In this document: positions 24,998-32,320 of the stretch, in pieces
Layout: every line of letters begins with the position of its first letter
Numbering within the stretch: position 1 is the stretch's first letter
Origin: Microscilla marina ATCC 23134
GTDB lineage: Bacteria > Bacteroidota > Bacteroidia > Cytophagales > Microscillaceae
Assembly (NCBI RefSeq): GCF_000169175.1
Contig: NZ_AAWS01000019.1
Span: 1-64,000, forward strand
DNA: 64,000 nt
Direction: 5' to 3'
Notes under the pieces: generated by a model
Databases searched by the model: none
The model's input: the letters and a program-made list of their open reading frames with translations, nothing else
What the model was told of the DNA's origin: nothing
Made by a program: the position numbers and the translations under genes

Positions 24998-26314
24998 TTA
25001 ATGAGTTACATACTCTTCTACATCCTCTACTTCTGCCAACATTTGGTCGTTGATATGGCTCAGGCGTACTTTTTTTAATTCATTGATCAACAAAGGGTCA
25101 TATTTGGCGGTTACTCGTACATAATTCTCAGTAAACCCTTCCATTTGCCCTTCATTTATATCTTTCTCAAACAATACTGTGTACTCCTTACCCAATTGTT
25201 GTTCATAAAAATAACGTCGTTTTTTGTCTGACAAAATGTGCAACATTTTTGACCGTTTGGCTCTTTCTTCTTTAGGTACTACAGATTTTATTTCCAGTGC
25301 GTGGGTATTGGCACGCTCCGAATAAGTAAACACGTGTAAGTAAGAAATATCCAGTTCGTTTAGGAAGTTGTATGTATCTAAAAAATCTTCTTCAGTTTCG
25401 CCCGGAAAGCCCACAATTACATCTACCCCGATACAGCAATGTGGCATCAGTTCTTTAATTTTATTTACCCGATCTACATACAGCCCGCGTTCATAGCGAC
25501 GACGCATCGCCTTAAGTATTTTGTTGGAGCCCGATTGTAGCGGAATGTGAAAGTGGGGAACAAAACGTTTGGATTGAGCGGTAAACGCTATGACATCGTT
25601 CGACAAAAGGTTGGGTTCAATAGATGATATACGAATGCGTTCCAGACCATCTACTTCGTCAAGTGCTTTTACCAAGTCGATGAAACGTTCTTTGCGTCTA
25701 CCCTCCTGAATGCCAAAATCGCCAATGTTTACTCCAGTCAACACCACTTCCTTTACTTCAGTTTGTCCTATCTTGTGTGCCGATGCTATGATATTTTCAA
25801 TACTATCACTACGGCTTTTGCCGCGAGCCAAAGGAATGGTACAAAACGAGCAGTTATAGTTACAACCATCCTGCACTTTCAAAAAAGTACGGGTACGATC
25901 ACCCATTGAATGCGAGTGAGCGAAAGTATCGGCATTGGTTACTTCTTGTACCAATACTTCGGGTTGGGCAGGTTTTACAAAGGTACCCAACAGGTCAAGC
26001 AAACGAAACTTCTCAGAAGCCCCTAATACTGCATCTACGCCTGGAATATTGGAAATTTCTTTGGGCTTGAGCTGGGCATAACAGCCAATGATGGCTACAT
26101 AACCATCTGGTGATATTTTTTTGGCTTCTTTTACCACTTTGCGGCATTTTTTATCAGCATTTGCGGTTACAGAACAAGTGTTGATAATGAATATATCAGG
26201 CGAATCGTTAAAGTCTACCTTTTTATAACCTCTGCTTTCAAATTGGCGGGTTATAGTAGAAGTTTCAGAAAAATTGAGTTTGCACCCCAAAGTATAAAAT
26301 GCTACCTTTTTCAT
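24998..26314 (-). CDS. mtaB: tRNA t6A37 methylthiotransferase MtaB
   Basis: 438 residues of the MiaB/RimO/MtaB radical-SAM methylthiotransferase family. The N-terminal UPF0004 domain has its three cluster cysteines (TLGCKLNFSE, INTCSVT, IGCYAQ). The radical-SAM motif is CNYNCSFC (near residue 150), and the TRAM domain is C-terminal. KVAFYTLGCKLNFSET is typical of the MtaB branch, which converts t6A to ms2t6A at position 37 of tRNAs reading ANN codons. Its location directly beside a tRNA array containing Ile, Thr, Lys and Arg-TCT tRNAs, all ANN readers, fits this role, though the association may be accidental. Confidence 0.93.
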   Translation of the reverse strand: MKKVAFYTLGCKLNFSETSTITRQFESRGYKKVDFNDSPDIFIINTCSVTANADKKCRKVVKEAKKISPDGYVAIIGCYAQLKPKEISNIPGVDAVLGASEKFRLLDLLGTFVKPAQPEVLVQEVTNADTFAHSHSMGDRTRTFLKVQDGCNYNCSFCTIPLARGKSRSDSIENIIASAHKIGQTEVKEVVLTGVNIGDFGIQEGRRKERFIDLVKALDEVDGLERIRISSIEPNLLSNDVIAFTAQSKRFVPHFHIPLQSGSNKILKAMRRRYERGLYVDRVNKIKELMPHCCIGVDVIVGFPGETEEDFLDTYNFLNELDISYLHVFTYSERANTHALEIKSVVPKEERAKRSKMLHILSDKKRRYFYEQQLGKEYTVLFEKDINEGQMEGFTENYVRVTAKYDPLLINELKKVRLSHINDQMLAEVEDVEEYVTH

Positions 26315-26550
26315 CTCAATGGTTTGATTATTAATTCAAGTAACGAGGTATTATTACGTTGTGCTTGCTACTACACGGTTCAATAACTAAGCACAAAGTA
26401 GTAACAAAACACTGGTTTAAAATCATTATTTATTCCGTTCAAAAGCATACAAGGCTTGCTGCCTTGCTGCAATTAATTCACAAAAGTACAAAATTTTGCT
26501 GATGAAAGGCTTACAGTGTAATGAATGAAGAGAAAGAAGGGGAGAAAACA

Positions 26551-26582
26551 AAAAAACCATGAATAGAATCTCCTATTCATGG
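26551..26582 (-). terminator. Rho-independent terminator
   Basis: CCATGAATAG / CTATTCATGG stem, six-base loop, A run on the left (T tract on the minus strand). It lies 31 bases after the stop of the gene at 26614. Confidence 0.88.
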
Positions 26583-26613
26583 CTTACATATCATTACTCT
26601 CAAAGCAATCAGG

Positions 26614-27138
26614 CTAGTCAAGTAGCTTTTGAAAAAGGCTGAGTTTTTCTCCATTGATTATTTTCGCCACTATTTCAGCACGTTTACGAATTTTACGTAC
26701 ATGGTATTTTTTCAACGATACGCTTTCTACTTTTCGGGTGAATAACTCTCCTTTTTTAGTTGTTTTTTTGGTTTTGACCGAAGATTTAAAAATTTCGTGA
26801 ATAGTTTCAAGGTATTCTTGAGCGTCTTTCAAGGGAGTACAACGTTTAGACATTTCCCATAACATTTCGGCTACGACCGCTTCGTCTGCTATTGCAAACA
26901 ATACACCGGCTTCGTGCTCGCCATCGATTACTTTCGAGCAGTTTTTTTCCAGTTCAATGGCCCACTTGTAGGCACTAAAAGCACTGTCTACTACACCCTG
27001 TGCGCTTTTATTTTTGGCAATACAGGCCAATATCTCCTGATCATTTGTCTTATGCTTTTGTGCAAAGACGTTGGCAGGTAGCACATATAATACAATCATG
27101 AATCCTAATAAGCAAGCAGTTTTTTTATGCATATACAT
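26614..27138 (-). CDS. Small secreted protein of unknown function
   Basis: 174 residues from ATG 27138 (MYMHKKTACLL; the ATG at 27132 is equally possible). A signal peptide ends at VFAQ. The mature part is mostly helical with three cysteines (ILACIAK, KNCSKV, KRCTPL) and a basic C-terminal half (KKTTKKGELFTRKVESVSLKKYHVRKIRKRAE). It is similar in size and composition to the two following genes (27487, 28095), giving a cluster of three small secreted basic proteins. The family is not recognised. A 220-base dispersed repeat lies directly upstream and also precedes the lipoprotein gene at 50631. Confidence 0.7.
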   Translation of the reverse strand: MYMHKKTACLLGFMIVLYVLPANVFAQKHKTNDQEILACIAKNKSAQGVVDSAFSAYKWAIELEKNCSKVIDGEHEAGVLFAIADEAVVAEMLWEMSKRCTPLKDAQEYLETIHEIFKSSVKTKKTTKKGELFTRKVESVSLKKYHVRKIRKRAEIVAKIINGEKLSLFQKLLD

Positions 27139-27192
27139 TTGTTTTGTTGATAAACACAAAGATGTGTATTTTTGGTAAATACAATATATCTA

Positions 27193-27417
27193 TCAATACT
27201 CCGCAGTGATTTTAGTCAAAGTTGTTTGCTGGTTATCAGTTATTGATGAATTTAAAAACTATTTAATTGGGTGTTTAGGCATAAAACCGAAACACTTTTA
27301 AAAATAAAGTGAGTACGCAATCTTAATATAAAATACTGGTTTACAGCATTTAACAAGGTGAACATTTACTCAAATCAGCTATCGACTATCGACTAAATAC
27401 TATGGACTATTGGTCTA
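27193..27417. repeat. Dispersed intergenic repeat type A, copy 1
   Basis: About 225 bases starting AATACTCCGCAGTGATTTTA and ending with ACTATCGACTAAATACTATG. It is nearly identical to 51102-51383 apart from a 56-base insertion in that copy. In both places it lies immediately upstream of a minus-strand gene for a small exported protein, in the same orientation relative to the gene. No ORF inside. Confidence 0.85.
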
Positions 27418-27486
27418 TGAAACGTACAAAAAAAAACGAATTATGCAAATAAGGATTGCATCATCACATATTTTTAACAAGTAGTA

Positions 27487-27999
27487 TTACAGTTTGAGCA
27501 TTCGTTTCATTTTTCTAATGTTTTTTCTTACTTCTTTAATTGTCTTGTAAGTGCCTGTTACCTTGGTACGTACAATGGTTTCGGTATTGTCGCCAAACAA
27601 AGCATTGTCTTGGTTTGTCAGTTTTTTGGTAACCACCTCAGTGATTACGTGTTTTTTAAAAACTCCCCTGAGGTTAGTCAAAGGAATCCTTAGCTTTTCG
27701 AGCTCAGGGCACCCGCCCAACATAGAATGCAATGCCTCTACAATATGTTGCTGGTGTACTACTTCTTTTACTGTGAGGTGGTGCCTACGCAATTCTTCGT
27801 TGGTACTTGCCTTATGTAACTGTAGCACCCAGTGCGAAATACTAAAAGTGCTATGTAATACCCGTTTGGCATTGGGGTGGGTTTCCAACGCTTTTTGTAT
27901 CCCAACATCAGTTTTTTTGGCTATTGAATTTTGAGCCTGGGCAAACATCATAGTACATAAGAACAATGTACAAAAAGTAAAAACTTGTTTCATTGTCAT
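27487..27999 (-). CDS. Small secreted protein with NALFGDNT motif (1)
   Basis: 170 residues; the signal peptide ends at AQAQ (about 22). The mature protein is helical, His-rich in the middle (ELRRHHLTVKEVVHQQHIVEALHSML) and basic at the end (KEVRKNIRKMKRMLKL). Near residues 127-138 it contains NQDNALFGDNTET, which recurs as NQNNALFGDNTTT in the neighbouring gene at 28095. Outside the motif the two show little identity but share overall design. No known family is recognised. Confidence 0.7.
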   Translation of the reverse strand: MTMKQVFTFCTLFLCTMMFAQAQNSIAKKTDVGIQKALETHPNAKRVLHSTFSISHWVLQLHKASTNEELRRHHLTVKEVVHQQHIVEALHSMLGGCPELEKLRIPLTNLRGVFKKHVITEVVTKKLTNQDNALFGDNTETIVRTKVTGTYKTIKEVRKNIRKMKRMLKL

Positions 28000-28009
28000 C
28001 TTTTTTTGT

Positions 28010-28067
28010 AAAAAATAAGGCTTACTCGATAAAGTTAAACGAATGGTACTTTATAGAAGTAAGCCTT
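28010..28067 (-). terminator. Probable terminator of the 28095 gene
   Basis: Ten-base perfect stem AAGGCTTACT / AGTAAGCCTT (28017-28026 and 28058-28067) with a 31-base loop, followed on the minus strand by ATTTTTT. The large loop is unusual. Confidence 0.6.
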
Positions 28068-28094
28068 TGATTAGGTTGCTGTAATGAGGAGGTA

Positions 28095-28673
28095 TTAATA
28101 TTTTTTTGGCTTTAAGCCAGAATATTTACGAAGCTTATTTGCCAAGTCTCGTAATTTTTTTGCGCTTTTTACGTCCATTGCCACTCCAGTTTCGGTAGTG
28201 GTGTTATCACCAAATAAAGCATTATTCTGATTTTTGCTTTTAGTAGTTTCTTTTTCAGCTACTACCTTGGTATCATAAATAGCCACCATCTCGCCCAAAT
28301 ACTTTCCGATTTTTCCTTTTTTGTCTTTCAAGTACTTACAATCTCCTTTTGATAGTTCGTGTAAAATTTTGACCGCTTTAGCCTGTCTACCTATTACTCC
28401 TACTGCCTTGCGTCCTTTTTTAGCTGCCCGATTGGCATTTTTTACATAATAAGCTGTCCACTTCTCAAAAGGAAATTTCTCAGTTTTATCATAAGGTTGC
28501 ATAATTTTATAAGCATCCAATAAGTCTTTCTTTTGCGCATCAGAGGCACAGTTGCGTATTCCCAGGTTCAGCAGTTTTACTTCTTTCGACTGTGCACTTA
28601 CTGTTTGGTAAGCTCCCATCAGTAAGGTTAACAATGCAATAAATAGTGAGTTTTTTATGAAGTTTTTTTTCAT
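28095..28673 (-). CDS. Small secreted protein with NALFGDNT motif (2)
   Basis: 192 residues from the ATG at 28673 (MKKNFIKNSLFIALLT), which gives a proper signal peptide ending SAQ; the longer ORF does not. The mature protein is helical and Lys-rich (KNANRAAKKGRKAVGVIGRQAKAVKIL), with two Cys (IRNCASD, KGDCKYL). NQNNALFGDNTTT lies near residue 150, and the C-terminal segment is basic (KLRDLANKLRKYSGLKPKKY). It shares the motif with the gene at 27487. Function unknown; probably periplasmic or secreted. Confidence 0.75.
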   Translation of the reverse strand: MKKNFIKNSLFIALLTLLMGAYQTVSAQSKEVKLLNLGIRNCASDAQKKDLLDAYKIMQPYDKTEKFPFEKWTAYYVKNANRAAKKGRKAVGVIGRQAKAVKILHELSKGDCKYLKDKKGKIGKYLGEMVAIYDTKVVAEKETTKSKNQNNALFGDNTTTETGVAMDVKSAKKLRDLANKLRKYSGLKPKKY

Positions 28674-28876
28674 GTTGGTAAAATTTAAATAAGTTACTAT
28701 TGAACTTTGGATAAAGGTTTTTAAAGATGATAGTGACTGAATAAATTTAGCAAGTATCATTGCCAAAACCTAACCCAGATAACGAAACCTGTCTTCCAAA
28801 CAATCAAATTGTTTGTGAGGATTAACCAAAAGGTAATGATTCGTTTTTTGAAACGTACAAATAACTATTTTGATAC

Positions 28877-29569
28877 ATGAAAATCACTAAGCTACAGCTA
28901 TATACCAACCAATTGCAGGATTTAAAAGTATTTTATGTAATGGTGCTTGGTTTTGAGCTACAAAATGAAAATGAAACAGCTTTTACTCTTAAAGCAGGCA
29001 ATTCTTTGCTAGAGTTTAGGTGGAACCCTCCAGGTGAAAATACCAACCCTTCTTATCACTTTGCATTCAATATTCCTGAAAATCAAATAGAAGAAGCACG
29101 ACGTTGGCTGTATACACGTAGTATACCTTTACTTAAGCATGAGGGTGACGATATTTTAGATTTTCCTCACTGGAATGCCAACGCCTTGTATTTTCTTGAC
29201 CCATCAAATAATATTGTAGAGTTTATCGCCCGACACGACCTAAATAATACTTCTGAGGCATCATTTAGTGCTCAAAGCATTTGTTCTGTAAGTGAAATAG
29301 GTTTGCCTGTGCCCAACCTGCCTGGCATGCACCAACAAGTAAAGGAAAAGCTGGGTTTGTCTATTTATAGCAAGGTGGGCAATACTACCAATTTTTGTCC
29401 TATGGGTACCCCTGATGGCCTATTTATTATTGTACGTACCAATCGTACCTGGTTGCCTACTGAGTTGCCCAATGGAGTGTACCCCACTGTGGTTACGATT
29501 GAGGGCGAAACACCTGACGAACTTACCTTTGACGAAGTTCCCTACATTGTGAGGGTGGCACATTCTTAA
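28877..29569 (+). CDS. VOC (glyoxalase/dioxygenase-fold) protein
   Basis: 230 residues with an N-terminal vicinal-oxygen-chelate domain: MKITKLQLYTNQLQDLKVFY begins the first beta-alpha-beta module, and FRWNPPGENTNPSYHFAFNI and ALYFLDPSNNIVEFIARH give the second metal-binding strand (His and Glu). The C-terminal half is a second, degenerate module (SEIGLPVPNLPGMHQQVKEKLG). Substrate unknown; the fold serves glyoxalases, ring-cleaving dioxygenases and antibiotic-resistance proteins. Monocistronic, with a strong terminator downstream. Confidence 0.8.
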   Translation: MKITKLQLYTNQLQDLKVFYVMVLGFELQNENETAFTLKAGNSLLEFRWNPPGENTNPSYHFAFNIPENQIEEARRWLYTRSIPLLKHEGDDILDFPHWNANALYFLDPSNNIVEFIARHDLNNTSEASFSAQSICSVSEIGLPVPNLPGMHQQVKEKLGLSIYSKVGNTTNFCPMGTPDGLFIIVRTNRTWLPTELPNGVYPTVVTIEGETPDELTFDEVPYIVRVAHS

Positions 29570-29574
29570 GAAAA

Positions 29575-29608
29575 GTTTGGGTAATTTTTCAATTACCCAA
29601 ACTCGTTT
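29575..29608 (+). terminator. Rho-independent terminator of the VOC gene
   Basis: Perfect 12-base stem GTTTGGGTAATT / AATTACCCAAAC with a four-base loop, followed by TCG and six T, starting five bases after the stop codon. Confidence 0.92.
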
Positions 29609-29934
29609 TTTACTCTTTTTTATAGGTGATAAGTACCAAGGTAGGATTAAATATAGAGGTCACTGTCATACTATAAGTGAGTTATTCTTGATTGTAGCTG
29701 CATCGGTATCTAACACCTTGAGGCTACTTATATGGGTTAATTTTAAGCCTCAGCCTTAGTGCCATTCCAACAAGTTTAGAAACGATTTTTTGGCGTAAGT
29801 AACAGCAAGCCCAAACGATTAGTTAAGCATTTTGTAATCTGATGAAAGAGGATAAAGCTTATCGGTTGTTTATTTTTATCTAATGAGTAAGAGTACTGTT
29901 TTTTATTGAAAAATATAAAAACCCTGCCTAATAT

Positions 29935-29966
29935 TTGTAATTGTGAAAGGTAATTTCATATATTTG
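29935..29966 (+). promoter_or_regulatory. ohr promoter
   Basis: TTG (29935-29937), 21 bases, TATATTTG (29959-29966): a good Bacteroidota promoter 45 bases before the ohr start codon. Confidence 0.65.
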
Positions 29967-29998
29967 TATCGCAAACGATATAAGCGCAAACGATTTAA
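29967..29998 (+). promoter_or_regulatory. Candidate OhrR operator
   Basis: A perfect palindrome TATCG-CAAA-CGATA (29967-29980) directly follows the promoter core and would cover the transcription start. A second CGCAAACGAT half follows about 15 bases later (about 29984-29993). Position and symmetry fit a dimeric MarR-family repressor such as the OhrR encoded downstream. Confidence 0.55.
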
Positions 29999-30010
29999 TT
30001 TAACAATACG

Positions 30011-30442
30011 ATGAAAACATTATATAAAGCTCAAGCAACAGCTACTGGAGGTAGAAATGGTCAAGTAAAGTCATCTGATGATGTATTAAACCTGGAAGTA
30101 CGTATGCCTAAAGAGTTGGGAGGAACAGGGGGAGACTTTACCAACCCTGAACAGCTATTTGCGGCTGGCTATTCTGCTTGCTTTGACAGTGCCTTGAACC
30201 ACGTGGCTCGTCAACAAAAAATTTCGATAAAAAATACTGAAGTAACTGCTACAGTAGGGATTGGTTCAATACCTTCAGGAGGGTTTGGGTTGGAAGTAGC
30301 GCTTGAAGTAAAAATTCCTGGTGTGGCACGTGATGTTGCTGAAAAACTCTTGCAGACTGCGCATCAGGTATGCCCTTATTCTAACGCTACCCGCAACAAC
30401 ATTGAGGTAAGCCTTACATTGGTTAACGAGGAGTTGGTATAA
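30011..30442 (+). CDS. ohr: Organic hydroperoxide resistance peroxidase Ohr
   Basis: Ohr reduces organic hydroperoxides with a reactive cysteine, using a lipoylated-protein reductant. The 143-residue protein has the complete OsmC/Ohr fold and both redox cysteines, C57 in FAAGYSACF and C121 in AHQVCPYSNATRN, with Arg31 and Glu47 available to activate the peroxidatic Cys. NPEQLFAAGYSACFDSAL is diagnostic for Ohr rather than OsmC. It is transcribed with its own promoter, and the regulator gene ohrR follows after a terminator. Confidence 0.95.
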   Translation: MKTLYKAQATATGGRNGQVKSSDDVLNLEVRMPKELGGTGGDFTNPEQLFAAGYSACFDSALNHVARQQKISIKNTEVTATVGIGSIPSGGFGLEVALEVKIPGVARDVAEKLLQTAHQVCPYSNATRNNIEVSLTLVNEELV

Positions 30443-30492
30443 GCTCTTTGACACCATTGATTACCTTGCGGTAAAAGAACACTTAAATATCA

Positions 30493-30525
30493 AAGCATCA
30501 GGAAATCCGTTTTCCTGATGCTTTT
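30493..30525 (+). terminator. Rho-independent terminator between ohr and ohrR
   Basis: Stem AAGCATCAGGAAA / TTTCCTGATGCTT (30493-30505, 30511-30523), five-base loop, T run. Confidence 0.9.
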
Positions 30526-30560
30526 TGCGTATTTTAGCGTTTTGAAATAAATCAATATAT

Positions 30561-31013
30561 ATGAAACAAGACGAACTATTAAAGCTCGAAAACCAAATTT
30601 GTTTTCCTATGTATGTAGCATCGCGCATGATTACAAGAGCTTACCAACCTATGCTAGATGTCATGGGTATTACCTATCCTCAATATTTGGTCTTAATGGC
30701 TTTGTGGGAAAAAGATGAACAAACTGTAAACGAAATCGGGCAACAGTTGTACCTAAACACTAACACCATTACTCCCTTGCTTAAACGTATGGAGAAAACA
30801 GGTATAGTAGTACGTACTCGCTCTAAAAAGGATGAACGAAAAGTAATGATTACATTGACTCCAGCAGGGCAAGCGCTCAAAGAGCAGGCGTATTGCATCC
30901 CAGAACAAATTTTGAATAAAACTGGATTACCCATTGAAGGGATAAGTCAACTAAAACAGCAAATTTATGGTTTGATAAGGCAAATGGAAAAGATAGAGCA
31001 ACAGGAAGGTTAG
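30561..31013 (+). CDS. ohrR: MarR-family organic peroxide sensor OhrR
   Basis: 150 residues, MarR winged helix. The N-terminal redox cysteine is Cys14 in LENQICFPMYVASR, the place used by OhrR to sense peroxides. The wing and recognition helix are NEIGQQLYLNTNTITPLLKRM and SKKDERKVMITLTPAGQAL. OhrR normally represses ohr until its cysteine is oxidised. The palindrome at 29967 is the likely target. It is separated from ohr by a terminator, so it is probably transcribed at a lower level or by read-through. Confidence 0.92.
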   Translation: MKQDELLKLENQICFPMYVASRMITRAYQPMLDVMGITYPQYLVLMALWEKDEQTVNEIGQQLYLNTNTITPLLKRMEKTGIVVRTRSKKDERKVMITLTPAGQALKEQAYCIPEQILNKTGLPIEGISQLKQQIYGLIRQMEKIEQQEG

Positions 31014-31117
31014 TGAGGTGCCATCTCAAAGTATTTGGTGATGAATACAATACCCAAATACTTTGTTTAAAACAATTATAATATTTCTGGCATATAAACG
31101 ACTCAGAGTAGCTTTAT

Positions 31118-31145
31118 CAAGGGCACTTGTCAAAAGTTGCCCTTG
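31118..31145. terminator. Hairpin between convergent ohrR and aroQ
   Basis: CAAGGGCA / TGCCCTTG eight-base stem with a 12-base loop between the two stops. There is no clear T tract on either side, so termination activity is uncertain. Confidence 0.4.
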
Positions 31146-31153
31146 ATTAGACA

Positions 31154-31582
31154 TTACTTTTTTCTATCAATCAAATATTTGATAGCAAGTTCGTAGCCTT
31201 TTAGCCCCAACCCAGTAATTACTCCTATACAATTAGTCGCAGAGTAACTATGTTGACGAAACCCCTCTCTGGCGTGAATATTAGAAATGTGTACTTCTAC
31301 CACTGGTGTGGTAACAGCAGCAATTGCATCGGCAATGGCTACTGAGGTGTGGGTATAAGCTGCTCCATTGAGTACAATACCATCATACTCGTAGCCAATC
31401 TCATGGATGTGGTCTATGATTCCACCTTCATGATTAGACTGGAAATACGTAAGAATAGCTTGTTGATCAAACTTTTCCTTAAGTGTTATAAAGTAGTCAT
31501 CAAAAGTTTGGTTGCCATAAATGTCTACTTCACGCTTTCCCAGTAGATTAAGGTTGGGACCATTGATAATAGCGATTGTCAT
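31154..31582 (-). CDS. aroQ: Type II 3-dehydroquinate dehydratase
   Basis: AroQ dehydrates 3-dehydroquinate to 3-dehydroshikimate in the shikimate pathway. 142 residues, the normal length of the dodecameric type II enzyme. INGPNLNLLGKREVDIYG contains the flexible lid with the active-site Arg and the catalytic Tyr (residue 22). FQSNHEGGIIDHIH, NGAAYTHTSVAIADAI and VEVHISNIHAREGFRQHSY supply the remaining substrate-binding residues, including the catalytic His. It lies 12 bases downstream of the gene at 31595 and is probably in the same operon. Confidence 0.95.
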   Translation of the reverse strand: MTIAIINGPNLNLLGKREVDIYGNQTFDDYFITLKEKFDQQAILTYFQSNHEGGIIDHIHEIGYEYDGIVLNGAAYTHTSVAIADAIAAVTTPVVEVHISNIHAREGFRQHSYSATNCIGVITGLGLKGYELAIKYLIDRKK

Positions 31583-31594
31583 ATATTGAAAAGC

Positions 31595-32077
31595 TTAAAA
31601 GTATCGTGATAACCAAGTAGTTTTTGCTGGAGCTTGCCACTGGCTATTCAATTCTCCCACATTGTTTACTAGATTATTAAATATGGTGGTATCTGCTTTA
31701 ATCACTCCTTCATTTACTTGTTGCTTCAAACTTTTTACTGGGGTAGTTTTTACTGTATCTCCCTCAAGATAAGCTACCTCAGTGCGTACAAATAAGCTTA
31801 GGTTATAATGTTTTTCAAGTTCTTGCACAAAACGAACTGAAGCATCTATAGAGCAGCCACTTGCCTGATTATGATTTTCGTCTACAGCAAGTACTACAAA
31901 TCGGTCAGGAAATACTTTCGCTGATGCTTTCAGGTCTTTAGAGTGTACCGTCCATTGGTTTACAAATGTTTTGAGGTGTTGTTCCATCTCAGCTTTTTCG
32001 CTGTCAGTCAAAGCACGATCTGCCTGATATACCCAAACACGGGCATGATCGGGCATTTCTTTAAAAGGTGTATACAT
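31595..32077 (-). CDS. Conserved Bacteroidota protein (often mis-named ABC transporter ATPase)
   Basis: 160 residues from the ATG at 32077 (MYTPFKEMPDHARVWVYQ); the longer ORF has a low-complexity N terminus unlike the family. The segment VWVYQADRALTDSEKAEMEQ, then FVNQWTVHSKDLKASA, RFVVLAVDENHNQASGCSIDASV and VRTEVAYLEG match a widespread Bacteroidota family whose database name does not fit: there is no Walker motif. Function unknown. The following gene aroQ is 12 bases away. Confidence 0.75.
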   Translation of the reverse strand: MYTPFKEMPDHARVWVYQADRALTDSEKAEMEQHLKTFVNQWTVHSKDLKASAKVFPDRFVVLAVDENHNQASGCSIDASVRFVQELEKHYNLSLFVRTEVAYLEGDTVKTTPVKSLKQQVNEGVIKADTTIFNNLVNNVGELNSQWQAPAKTTWLSRYF

Positions 32078-32320
32078 TTTTCTTGGATTTTTCTTTGATA
32101 GGCAAGATAATTTAGCTTTTGGCAACAAACAATTAAGAGGGCTTTTTTTTAGTGCTTGGCAAGCCTTGACTGGTTGGGCAATTTTTTGTGAATTGATTGT
32201 GTTTCCTGCTTTTGCCAACCAATTATTTATTAGGTAGGGGTCAATGATAAAGCTTTGGCTATCAAAATTGACATATAATAAATAGTTGGGCGCTATTGGC
32301 GAATGTACTACCTTTTCTGT

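Larger units (their letters stand above)
29570..30010. other. Intergenic region between VOC gene and ohr
   Basis: Contains the VOC-gene terminator, a fragment of the type B dispersed repeat (CATCGGTATCTAA at 29701-29713), and the ohr promoter/operator at the right end. The short ORF here is not accepted as a gene. Confidence 0.5.

Noticed and set aside
29577-29759. 60-codon ORF after the VOC gene
   Set aside because: It begins inside the terminator hairpin of the VOC gene and runs through a repeat fragment.
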